In this document: positions 17,801-24,702 of the stretch, piece after piece
How the letters are laid out: every line of letters begins with the position of its first letter
Numbering within the stretch: position 1 is the first letter of the stretch
NCBI GenBank assembly: GCA_002391675.1
Contig: DGFM01000041.1
Span: 29,662 to 74,888, forward strand
Direction: 5' to 3'
Source of the DNA: Cloacimonetes bacterium UBA3900
GTDB lineage: Bacteria; Cloacimonadota; Cloacimonadia; Cloacimonadales; Cloacimonadaceae
DNA length: 45,227 nt
Notes under the pieces: model-generated
Database searches by the model: none
What the model was told of the DNA's origin: nothing
Seen by the model: the letters and a program-made list of their open reading frames with translations, nothing else
Translations under genes and position numbers: made by a program

Positions 17801-18168
17801 TCGAATACACCGACACCGGCTTTGGAGCCCTGGCTCCCGGCGGTTACAAATGGGCGGTGAAGGCAAACTACACCGGTTCTCTGACCTCCGATGCCGTGAT
17901 CTCCAATAAGCTGGGAATCCTCGTTGATATCGCTGACTTCGAGATCACAAGATCAGAAGGCAACATCCTGCTTACCTGGGCTGCTCAAGAGGGTGCGAGC
18001 TTCTATCGCATCTATGGCTCAGATGATCCCTATGGCACCTTTACCCTGCTGGGAACAAGCGATATAGCAAGCTATACCGCTCCTGCAGATACTGCCATGA
18101 AGTTCTTCAAAGTCACTGCCGTGAGTGGAGAAACTCCTGTTCCCGCTCCCGGCGGAAGGAAAAACTAA
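11860..18168 (+). CDS. Giant multi-domain secreted protein, paralogue 2 (2102 aa)
   Basis: Signal peptide MKRYFSFAILLALLLSVFSLGYA. The shared ~180-aa module opens the mature protein (about 25-200: VGEGTAYSS...IYTQAQINHDG) and recurs at about 833-1009 and 1390-1571. FN3-like domains are at about 207-298, 440-535 and 1017-1121. Choice-of-anchor J-like domains are at about 301-434, 541-720 and 1127-1280, and a D-like domain is at about 724-829. A CARDB-like domain is at about 1282-1388. Two carboxypeptidase-regulatory-like folds (LSGYVYEADGTTPVVGADVT and ITVSGIVNTND) are at about 1577-1657 and 1661-1752. An extra J-like domain (FWDFEADDGDW...YIDDVYIG) is at about 1776-1942, then FN3-like modules to about 2088. 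It matches paralogue 3 along its length except for the ~430-aa block from 1577 to about 2010, which looks inserted. A surface or extracellular role is inferred, and no enzyme motif is seen. Confidence 0.85.
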   Translation: MKRYFSFAILLALLLSVFSLGYADVVQVGEGTAYSSVLPIYGFYHYSYSQQIYTQAQINHDGPIQKIRFFYRSGSIANNKDWTIWMGHTTKTEFASVSDWEAPANLTQVFTGDVTDLMPAAENEWLEITLTTPFNYNNTDNLLIAVHQYTPGYGSMTWGSFTSTSNTGMYARSDTENPDPNNPYDAYGRTDKINRIQLIFPTTTPPLAPTLISPLNGGYAIDGESLSWTFASGGAEVDDYDVYFGTTADPPLVSSNQVETTYLPALQPSTTYYWKVVAHNQLGSSPASEIWSFHTPDADQLVESFEDADFPPMGWGGTWSSSTSNPYHGSRSAYRSASTSTQHTLSTPLLSIEAGSTLSFWARCTSSSGILQIVHSQDGETWTQLGNDITYPATGVWYNHNIDLSDLSGGNHFLGFRNGLVSGSHYLDLVIGPSVAAVAPGVPELNAPAEGATGVSNYPFFTWNAPASGGMPTHYNIYCDANPNPTTLIGTSTGTRFVPANALPYNSTLYWTVTAVNDVAESAPATPRSFTTMADNTIYDLPWLEEFTDAAFPPANWERYIGEYPVDLLEPTTYRWTRRNFANVSDPANPSACANIYGTGTKHWLVTPPISIPAGAYQLEFDLALTKWSNSNPVDPTQQQDDRFIVLIADNPTMVNPTVLRLWNNTDSEYVYNNITTLGESQIIDLSAHTGVRYIGFYGESKISGGDNGLFVDNVKVCQTPTNPIFTYAPDAIDFGTVMYDVASEPVNVTVTNTGSGIITLTASDISIIGPNAAEFSFGTDGLTANLATGESVNIPVTVQSTTAGAISATLRMAYAGVNYDVALSANVMPQGILFIGEGTLYNTDTGAPCVYGGWFKNGREQYLITAAELTAAGAQPGLISSLGFNVFDPRTSADLLNFSIKIGATDATGFANDEFFTNLQDVYTEGLYTPIVGWNNHTFDTPFYWDGTSNIVVQTSYDLIPAVLRNARTYYTYDSANQVLYYRSDTIPWHTVAAGTPSSNRPNMMLNVVEPGAGVPDAPVLTWPADAATGLPLDGFNLTWTPGDMVNHGVPDGYAVLMSTDIDNIYDDLRWETTSTSFNPVTDGNLSFAYNQRYYWTVSAYNIHGEAVVDPARSFVIEDDPTINALPYAENFDAVTLPNLPTAWTAYKSNSGSTIETRTNYSQTPDNSVYMYNRTSGEDLRLITPPITVPINTIKLSFWLRASSTSNYSMKVGTVSATDGTGVFTQVAEIIPAASGAWVQYQISFADYSGTDQYICFQHGANSGYQTFYLDSVLMETMPTVDLEAVALTGPGLVGINQEATFNLTVLNFGIDAVPTYTVNLKDNSGTLLGSTVVTEALAVGLTAEVPVTWTPTTGGTHQIYAEVIAAGDGNAANNQSALKSVYVTAAADEFMVLGDPDTTSSANILPFSMYYRCCVSEELYFPDEMRLQAGTITAILYKPDFVNSYQNKAIKVYMKHTTAENLTDGWLPSDDYTLVFDGTIDMNAGTGDLIIPLATPFNYTGGVLATRVFRDMDTGSLSSSDKFFYTTTSDHSDRSRYIRSDSVTYNPLDPTGTSYKLSYMPNTTFVVQNATWEQSAMLSGYVYEADGTTPVVGADVTLTDERYSTTTNSDGYYQFRFWEAHTVTATASKHGYYPQTVTGIQLAMGAPVEQNFILGTMPRITVSGIVNTNDIPGGAEGARIKLNGIEDHEVFSGTGGAFSIANVLGSNEGIPYTVTITLADYQGYSGEITAMETAINMGTITLNEFTWPVSNLVATHSGDNALLSWDAAAAPTFFFWDFEADDGDWISGGYGDWEWSNTYPTGGTFNWTQYESSCAPPPAAHSGTGLWGTKLYTNHSNSGAWSYLTNTVDLTGIESPQLRFWRWNNLNGSWDYYEVQVSTDGENWTTELSENEENNAWVEKVVDLSAYTDQTLHVRFAMYASTVVAHAGLYIDDVYIGAPPAEGKVASRTLENYSVYRFPIAEEATPDNWTQLANNISGVEYTDTGFGALAPGGYKWAVKANYTGSLTSDAVISNKLGILVDIADFEITRSEGNILLTWAAQEGASFYRIYGSDDPYGTFTLLGTSDIASYTAPADTAMKFFKVTAVSGETPVPAPGGRKN

Positions 18169-18189
18169 ATAACCAATTAGACTAAATAG

Positions 18190-18220
18190 AAGCCCTGGGA
18201 TTTGATCTCGGGGCTTTTTT
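18190..18220 (+). terminator. Intrinsic terminator after giant gene 2
   Basis: AGCCC-tgggatttgatctc-GGGGCT followed by TTTTTT. The stem is shorter than at the other giant genes and of unrelated sequence. Confidence 0.8.
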
Positions 18221-18271
18221 AGTATGGTCGCTTGCCCTTAGCGACCCTGTACGGGCAGTGCGGCTTACGCC

Positions 18272-18365
18272 GGTACCTTCGGTGCGCAGGCGAGCGCCTG
18301 TACAGGGTCAACACTGCCAGCTTGCTGGCCTTCATCCGTGAACATCCGTGTTCATCCGTGGAAGA
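18272..18365 (+). repeat. Dispersed ~70-bp GGTACCTTCGG element plus CATCCGTG words
   Basis: It is nearly identical to 5081-5150 (GGTACCTTCGG..GC, GCGAGCGCC.GTACAGGGTC, GCCAGCTTGCTGGCC). It continues into three CATCCGTG units (TCATCCGTGAACATCCGTG, TTCATCCGTGG) that end 12 bases before the next -35 box. From 18221 to 18271 only repeat-like GCGACCCTGTACGGGCAG text is seen. Confidence 0.75.
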
Positions 18366-18376
18366 GAATATAACTC

Positions 18377-18405
18377 TTGACAAAAAACAGCCCCTTTTTT
18401 ACCCT
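18377..18405 (+). promoter_or_regulatory. Promoter of the third giant secreted-protein gene
   Basis: TTGACA (18377-18382), a 17-nt spacer and TACCCT (18400-18405). The expected start is near 18412 and the leader is about 476 nt. Confidence 0.55.
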
Positions 18406-18411
18406 GACGGC

Positions 18412-18887
18412 GTTGAGCAAAATGTGATTCGCCTCGCCCTTTCAAGCTAAGCAGGGGCACAGAGTTACGTCTATGTTCAACTATTATTGTCTGACGCTTT
18501 GGCAGCAGGAGGAAGCACAATGTTTTATGAGACCTTGACCCAGCCAACAATTGGCAAAAAGCAGGGCTTTGAGCTCCAGAGGGGAGTTGTGTCTATTTCC
18601 TTTGTCCCATGCTGCTGTAATTCACTTTACTATTCACACCTCGCTTCAGAGGAAGAGGTCAGCTTATGAACACACATTCTTATCCCAATAATCGTCGCAC
18701 ATTATCCTTTAAGAGTATCGGTGTGTCCATGTGCAAGAGCCGTATTTCCGTCCAGCGAGGCTCAAACAATCACAAACGTCTAAAATCAAACCGGAATTGC
18801 CTATACGTATGACGCCTAAAGCCGATGCCCTTAGGCAAATCCACTAACCCCTTAACCAAATTAACATCAAAATGAGGTAATAAGTAG
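18412..18887 (+). ncRNA. Conserved structured 5' leader, copy 3
   Basis: The core arm is 18639-18760, exactly as long (122 nt) as in copy 2. The outer helix is CCTCGCT (18639-18645) / AGCGAGG (18754-18760). The middle helix is ACACAC (18670-18675) / GTGTGT (18721-18726), continued after one mismatch. The inner hairpin is ATAAT (18688-18692)-CGTCGCAC-ATTAT (18701-18705). TAAGAGTATC follows at 18710-18719, AATCAAACCGG is at 18784-18794, and the last hairpin is TTGCCTA (18797-18803) / TAGGCAA (18832-18838). The early box GGGGCACAGAGTTACGT is present. The short ATG frame here reads through the conserved GCAGGGC segment in a different frame from copies 1 and 2. Confidence 0.62.
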
Positions 18888-21800
18888 ATGAAAAGATACT
18901 TCTCATTCGCAATACTGCTGGCTCTGATGCTGAGTATATTCGGCGTGAGCTATGCAGCCACTGTGCAGATCGGTGATGGAACTTCGACTACCAGTTACTT
19001 TCCGTTTTACGGATTGTATAGCTACGGGTATAGTCAACAGATCTACACCCAAGCACAGATTAATACAGATGGAGTAATCTCCAGAATCCGTTTCTATTAT
19101 TCGTCCGGTCAGATAGTCGACAACAAAGATTGGACTATCTGGATGGGACACACACAGAAAACAGAGTTTATCAGTAACTCGGACTGGGAAGCACCTGTCA
19201 ACCTCACCCAGGTTTTTGATGGTGATGTGACAACTATGCTGCCCCCAACCGGTAACTGGATGGAGATCACTCTGCAAAATCCTTTCCCTTATAACAACAC
19301 CGATAACCTGCTTATCGCGGTGCATCAGTATACACCCGGTTGGAAATCTATGAGCTGGGGAGGCTTTACCAGCGGCTCCAACACGGGCTTATCCTTCTAC
19401 AGTGACAGCATTGAACCGGACCCAGCTAATCCTCCTACTTCCACTGGTACTGGCTATAGTTATCACAGGTCTGGTACAATCAACCGCATCCAGCTCGTCT
19501 TCCCGGATACCACACCACCTCTGGCTCCCACTTTGATCAGCCCTGCAAACGGTAGATATGCTCTGGTTGGAGATAAGCTCAATTGGGACCTCACCCCGGG
19601 TGGAGCCGATGTTACAGACTATAACGTCTATTTTGGCACAACCGCTGATCCACCTTTGGTATCAAGCAACCAAACCGAAACCTCCTATCAGCCCACCCTA
19701 CAACCCTCTACCACCTACTACTGGAAAGTGGTGGCCAACAATGCAATCGGCAGCTCACCCGCCAGCGAAGTGTGGTCTTTCGTGACTCCCGGTGCAGACC
19801 AATTGGCCGAGAGCTTTGAAGGCACCGTTCCACCATCAGGATGGCTGGGTAACTGGACCAAAACTACCTTTATAACTCCCGTTCATGGAATAGCATCTGC
19901 TACCAAAAGTGGTTCTGACAGTGAACAGTACCTGCTCAGCACCCCTATGCTTGTCATTGAGAATGATAGCAGGCTCAATTTCTGGACCCGTTGCACCAAC
20001 TCCACCGGTTACCTGCAAGTGATGTATTCTCAAGATAGAGAAAACTGGACTCAACTGGGGACAGATCACAACTATACCGCTCCCAATGAATGGTTCAATT
20101 ATGATATCGACCTCAGCTCGCTGAGTGGAGATAACTACTACCTGGGCTTCCAAACCGGTTTGACTTCAGGCAGTCACTATGTGGATCTGGTGATTGGGCC
20201 CAATATCGCTGCCCTTGCTCCCGGTGCTCCTGCTCTTGTTTCACCGGCAGATGAGGCTACCGATGTAAGCACCTATCCCACCTTCACCTGGAATGCACCC
20301 ACCACGGGTGGTGTGGCCACATCCTACAATATCTATTGTGATACCAACTCCAACCCCACCACGTTGATCGGCACCAGCGAAGCCCTCAGCTTCACGCCTG
20401 AGACTGCCTTAGCCTACAGTACAACTTACTACTGGACTGTGAAGGCAGTGAATGCAATTGGAGAAGGTGAAGCTGCCACAACTCGCAGCTTTACCACTGT
20501 GGCTGATCCCACCATCTATGATCTGCCGTGGCTGGAGGATTTCACTGCGGAAACCTTCCCACCGACAAACTGGGGACGCTATGAGGGCGAGTATCCCACA
20601 GATCCCCTTACGCCTACTACTTCCAGATGGTATAGAACTACCAACTTTGCCGGAGAAGCGGGCAACCCTTCTGCCAGGATCAATATCTATGGTACCGGCG
20701 TAAAACACTGGTTGGTAACTCCTCCCATCGCTGTCCCCGCAACTGGCTACCAATTGGATTTTAATGTAGCTCTTACTACCTATACCGGAGGCAATCCGGT
20801 TGATCCAAATCAGCAACAGGATGACAGGTTTATCGTCCTCATCTCTGATGACCCTACCATGGTTGGGGCTCAAATACTCAGAGAGTGGAACAACACCGGC
20901 TCTGAGCATGTATATAACGGTATTGCTACCCAGGGCGAATTCCAAGCGATAGACCTAAGTAGTCACGTTGGCACCAAATACATTGGTTTCTACGGAGAAT
21001 CGACAGAATCCGGTGGAGATGTTTATCTGTATCTGGACAATGTGCGTGTGCGTGAGACGCCAACAGCACCCATCTTTGCCTACACTCCTGATGCCATTGA
21101 CTTCGGTGTGGTAGAGTATAATACTCCCAGTTTACCTGTGAATGTCACTGTTTCAAACATAGGATCAGGAACCATTACTCTTAACGCATCTGACATCAGC
21201 ATTATCGGTCCCAACGCAGCAGATTTCAGCTTTGGAACCGCAAACCTGCCCGCAAACCTGGGAACCGGACAATCGGTGGATATTCCCGTAACGGTGCAGA
21301 GCACCACAGAAGGTCCCATTTCCGCTACCTTGCGCATGGTCAACAATGCCACAAACTATGATGTGGCCTTGAGTGCAAATGTGCTTCAGGATGGACTGAT
21401 CTTCATCGGTAATGGGACAGCCTTCAATAGTGGTACCGTCAACCCAACCCCTTATGGTGGATACTTCAAGAACGGACGTGAACAGTATATTGTCACTGCC
21501 GCGGAATTGACAGCCGCCGGAGCCCAAGCAGGCTATCTCAACACAATTGGCTTCAATGTCCAAAATCCCAACACCTGTGCCAACCTGCTCAACTTCACCA
21601 TTTGGATGGCAGCTACCGACGCCACGTTATTTGCCAGCTCCAGCTTCCTGACCGGTCTTGAGCAAGTATACCAAGCTTCGGCTCCCTATACACCCACACT
21701 CGGATGGAACCAGCACGTCCTGGACACACCCTTCCTTTGGGATGGCACCTCCAATATTGTGATCCAGACCAGCTATGGTATGTTGCCGTCAGCAGTGCGT

Positions 21801-23936
21801 AATGCCAGCACCTATTACACAACGACTGATACATATCAAGCCCTGTATTACCGCAGTGATAGCACTGCTTGGCAAGGTGTAAGCACAGGAAGTCGCAGTC
21901 TTAACCGTCCCAACATGGTTCTGCAGATTGTGGAGCCCGTTGCAGGCGCTCCTGCTGCTCCTATCCTGCTCACTCCTGCTGATGGAGCAACCGGGCTTTC
22001 CAAGTATGGATTTGAGCTCAGTTGGGGTCCTGACGTGATCAACGGTGGAGTGCCAGACTATTACACGGTATTCATCAGCACAGATGCAGGTACCATCTAT
22101 GATGACCTTAGCTGGGAAACTGCAAATACCACCTTCAACCCTGTCACTAACGGTGGCATGAACTTCACCTACAACCAACGTTACTACTGGACAGTCGGAG
22201 CCTACAACAATGATGGCGACGCCGTGGCAGATCCACCTCGCTCCTTTGTGATTGAGGATGATCCCACCATCGTTGCTCTTCCTCATGCGGAAAACTTCGA
22301 TACAGTGACACCTCCGGCCTTCCCCAGAGGCTGGGTTGGCTACAAGAGCAATGTCACTTCCGTCATTGATGTCCGTACTGCCCAAAACCATACTCCGGAA
22401 AATAGCGTGTATATGCAAACCCGCGTTAGTGGTGAAAAATTGAGACTCATTACCCCACCCATCGGTGTGCCCATCAACACCATCAAGCTCAGCTTCTGGC
22501 TCAGATCTACCGGAACCACAAACTACAAGTTGAAAGTGGGAACCGTGAGTGCTTTTGACGAAACCGGTGTTTTCACTGAAATTGCAGAAATTGTTCCCAC
22601 CGTATCCGGTGAATTTGTGCAGTATGTAGTCTCCTTTGCCGGTTACACTGGCACGGATGACTTTATCTGCTTTGAGCATGGTGCGGCATCCAGCTATCAG
22701 AGCTTCTATATCGATACAGTCCTCCTTGAAGAACTGCCCGCAGTAGATTTGCAAGCTGTAGGATTTGCTGGTCCCGGTACGCTCAAAGTTGGCCAGGAAG
22801 GTGTCTACAACCTGACCGTGTTTAACTTTGGTACCGACCCTGTGGCTAACTACACGGTAAACCTAAGAGATAGCGAGGCCAATCTGTTGGCTACCACCAC
22901 GGTAACGGAAGAAATCGCACACGGAGCTACCAATGTGATCCCCATCAACTGGACGCCTACAACAGTTGGAACAATTAGCGTCTATGCTGAAGTGGTAGCT
23001 ACCGGAGATGCGGATACAAGCAATGACGCCTCCGCTGCACAGAGTGTGACTATCTACCCCGCAACTACCGAATTCATTCCTATCGGCGCAACCGAAAACC
23101 TGACCACAGTAACTTATGCCCCCTTCGATGCCTACTATAAGAGCTTCGTAGCGGAAACAGTGTATCTGGCCAGTGAGATTCAAGCTACGGGCGGTACTAT
23201 CCAGTCCCTTGTCTACTACAATAACTTCAACGCTGAATGGACCTTCACTGCCCAGATCTGGATGAAAAACACAGATGTGGCAAACATGAATGCCTGGCCG
23301 CAATTTGAAGGTTATACACTGGTCTATAGTGGTGATCTCACTGTCCCCGCAGGTGTCAATGAAATTGTGATTCCCATCACACCCTTCACCTACACCGGCG
23401 GCAATCTGAGCATCAGAACCACCAAGACCCATCAGAGTGAATGGAGTAGTAATAAGAACTGGTATACCACAGTGGATGCTAACTACCCCGGTAGAACCAT
23501 ATATCTTAGAAGTGATACCCAAGCCGACGTGGTTTACAGCAACCCGGCTGACGGTACAACAGTTAACAACGTTCCCAATATCACCTTCATCATGGATCCC
23601 GCTACCTTGGTTACCACTGTAGCCGCTCCCGAGGCGGGTGATGTGGCAATCGTAGACAACAACGCTGCCCTGACCTGGGAAGCAGTTCCGTATGCCTACA
23701 GCTACAAGGTGTATGCTTCCGAAGATCCATATACCTTCGGTGAGGTGCCTACAGCTACCGTCTACAGCAACGGCGCTACCTTGTCCGCAACCGCAGGCAA
23801 GGGCTTCTACAAAGTCACCGCCAATACCTATCGCGGTAACACCAGAGGCCCAAGCATGTGGGAAAGCATACTGCAGGCAAGCTACACCGTGGATGAAAAC
23901 CCGATCGAGAAAGATAAAGACCTCCTTCGGAAGTAA
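18888..23936 (+). CDS. Giant multi-domain secreted protein, paralogue 3 (1682 aa)
   Basis: Signal peptide MKRYFSFAILLALMLSIFGVSYA. Module order is: shared ~180-aa module (about 24-212), FN3-like (217-305), choice-of-anchor J-like (306-440), FN3-like (446-540), J-like (545-725) and D-like (730-832). It continues with the shared module again (836-1015, IGNGTAFNS...YFKNGREQYIVTAAEL), FN3-like (1020-1125), J-like (1130-1283), CARDB-like (1286-1390), the shared module a third time (1393-1565) and a terminal FN3-like module (YSYKVYASEDPYTFGE...FYKVTA, about 1568-1650) with a charged tail. It is the closest relative of the preceding gene and lacks that gene's carboxypeptidase-regulatory-like block. 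No catalytic residues are evident. The likely role is surface attachment or an extracellular structure. Confidence 0.85.
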   Translation: MKRYFSFAILLALMLSIFGVSYAATVQIGDGTSTTSYFPFYGLYSYGYSQQIYTQAQINTDGVISRIRFYYSSGQIVDNKDWTIWMGHTQKTEFISNSDWEAPVNLTQVFDGDVTTMLPPTGNWMEITLQNPFPYNNTDNLLIAVHQYTPGWKSMSWGGFTSGSNTGLSFYSDSIEPDPANPPTSTGTGYSYHRSGTINRIQLVFPDTTPPLAPTLISPANGRYALVGDKLNWDLTPGGADVTDYNVYFGTTADPPLVSSNQTETSYQPTLQPSTTYYWKVVANNAIGSSPASEVWSFVTPGADQLAESFEGTVPPSGWLGNWTKTTFITPVHGIASATKSGSDSEQYLLSTPMLVIENDSRLNFWTRCTNSTGYLQVMYSQDRENWTQLGTDHNYTAPNEWFNYDIDLSSLSGDNYYLGFQTGLTSGSHYVDLVIGPNIAALAPGAPALVSPADEATDVSTYPTFTWNAPTTGGVATSYNIYCDTNSNPTTLIGTSEALSFTPETALAYSTTYYWTVKAVNAIGEGEAATTRSFTTVADPTIYDLPWLEDFTAETFPPTNWGRYEGEYPTDPLTPTTSRWYRTTNFAGEAGNPSARINIYGTGVKHWLVTPPIAVPATGYQLDFNVALTTYTGGNPVDPNQQQDDRFIVLISDDPTMVGAQILREWNNTGSEHVYNGIATQGEFQAIDLSSHVGTKYIGFYGESTESGGDVYLYLDNVRVRETPTAPIFAYTPDAIDFGVVEYNTPSLPVNVTVSNIGSGTITLNASDISIIGPNAADFSFGTANLPANLGTGQSVDIPVTVQSTTEGPISATLRMVNNATNYDVALSANVLQDGLIFIGNGTAFNSGTVNPTPYGGYFKNGREQYIVTAAELTAAGAQAGYLNTIGFNVQNPNTCANLLNFTIWMAATDATLFASSSFLTGLEQVYQASAPYTPTLGWNQHVLDTPFLWDGTSNIVIQTSYGMLPSAVRNASTYYTTTDTYQALYYRSDSTAWQGVSTGSRSLNRPNMVLQIVEPVAGAPAAPILLTPADGATGLSKYGFELSWGPDVINGGVPDYYTVFISTDAGTIYDDLSWETANTTFNPVTNGGMNFTYNQRYYWTVGAYNNDGDAVADPPRSFVIEDDPTIVALPHAENFDTVTPPAFPRGWVGYKSNVTSVIDVRTAQNHTPENSVYMQTRVSGEKLRLITPPIGVPINTIKLSFWLRSTGTTNYKLKVGTVSAFDETGVFTEIAEIVPTVSGEFVQYVVSFAGYTGTDDFICFEHGAASSYQSFYIDTVLLEELPAVDLQAVGFAGPGTLKVGQEGVYNLTVFNFGTDPVANYTVNLRDSEANLLATTTVTEEIAHGATNVIPINWTPTTVGTISVYAEVVATGDADTSNDASAAQSVTIYPATTEFIPIGATENLTTVTYAPFDAYYKSFVAETVYLASEIQATGGTIQSLVYYNNFNAEWTFTAQIWMKNTDVANMNAWPQFEGYTLVYSGDLTVPAGVNEIVIPITPFTYTGGNLSIRTTKTHQSEWSSNKNWYTTVDANYPGRTIYLRSDTQADVVYSNPADGTTVNNVPNITFIMDPATLVTTVAAPEAGDVAIVDNNAALTWEAVPYAYSYKVYASEDPYTFGEVPTATVYSNGATLSATAGKGFYKVTANTYRGNTRGPSMWESILQASYTVDENPIEKDKDLLRK

Positions 23937-23995
23937 CAAATAACCTCATCAAGGCCAGTGCCTTTTTAAGGTAACGGCTTTGAGATAAAAGAAAT

Positions 23996-24034
23996 CGCCC
24001 GCATGTCCAAAATGGATGTGCGGGCGGTTTTTTT
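23996..24034 (+). terminator. Intrinsic terminator after giant gene 3
   Basis: CGCCCGCA-tgtccaaaatggatg-TGCGGGCG followed by GTTTTTTT. It is a near copy of the terminator at 10951-10988. Confidence 0.92.
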
Positions 24035-24500
24035 AGTTGTCAGTTGTTAGTGGTTAGTTGTTAGTCGCTGCGCAAGTGACTGAGATACAGGTGGTTGCGG
24101 TGTGGATGCGCACAGCTTTGGAGCTTTTTATTTTTCCACGGATGAACACGGATTTACACGGATGTTTTTCTTAGGTCCACGAATTACACGAATTACACGA
24201 ATTACACGAATGAAGGAGTAGATAGGTGTCCACGTTTAGATGGGAGAGCTTTGTGGTGCAGAGCGAGGCTATAGCTATAGATGATCTTTCCACGGATGAG
24301 GCCAGTTCATTTATCTTGTCCTATAATTCGTGGACTTTTTAAACATCAAGCTGCGCTTGATTGCGGCGCTTTGGCAAGCTCCGGCTACCTTCTTGGTCGC
24401 TAAGGGCAAGCGACCATACTTGGTCAACACTGCCAGCTTGTTGGCCTCATCCGTGAACATCCGTGAGCATTCGTGTAATTCGTGGAAAAAGAAAAGGCTG
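24034..24500. repeat. Dense cluster of dispersed repeat words
   Basis: In order: AGTTGTCAGTTGTTAG words (24034-24066); the ~80-bp inverted partner of 5209-5290 (24056-24136); CACGGATGAACACGG and ATTTACACGGATG (24136-24164); and four CACGAATTA units (24177-24211). Further on are GCGGCGCTTTGGCAAGC (about 24362), the end of the 70-bp element (24421-24455) and CATCCGTGAACATCCGTG with ATTCGTGTAATTCGTGG (24448-24486). Most families in the window are represented here. No gene is seen from 23937 to 24930. Confidence 0.7.
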
Positions 24501-24555
24501 TAGAACCGTGCGGATTGCTACCAAGAGCACGCGCATCCCCGAAACCCACGCAGTC

Positions 24556-24592
24556 GCTCTCCCTCTCTCTCTCTCCCTCCCTCTCTCCCTCT
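24556..24592. repeat. Pyrimidine CT-rich tract
   Basis: CTCTCCCTCTCTCTCTCTCC continuing as CT/CCT units. It is a low-complexity homopurine-homopyrimidine run, similar on the other strand to 11104-11131. Confidence 0.85.
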
Positions 24593-24702
24593 TGCCGGCC
24601 CTGCCGGCGCCGTCCGTGGAAGAATAATGCCAGCGTTAGCTGGCCAAAATTCGTGGAATTCGTGGACAAGTTTAAAGAAACGTAAAAAATCCAATATTCT
24701 TC

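Noticed and set aside
18520..18669. Conserved upstream peptide in the leaders
   Set aside because: Frames are similar in copies 1 and 2 only. Copy 3 reads the conserved nucleotides in a different frame, so a conserved peptide is not supported.
24136..24211. CRISPR array (regularly repeated short words)
   Set aside because: Units of 9-10 nt are directly adjacent without unique spacers, vary in wording and have no cas genes nearby.
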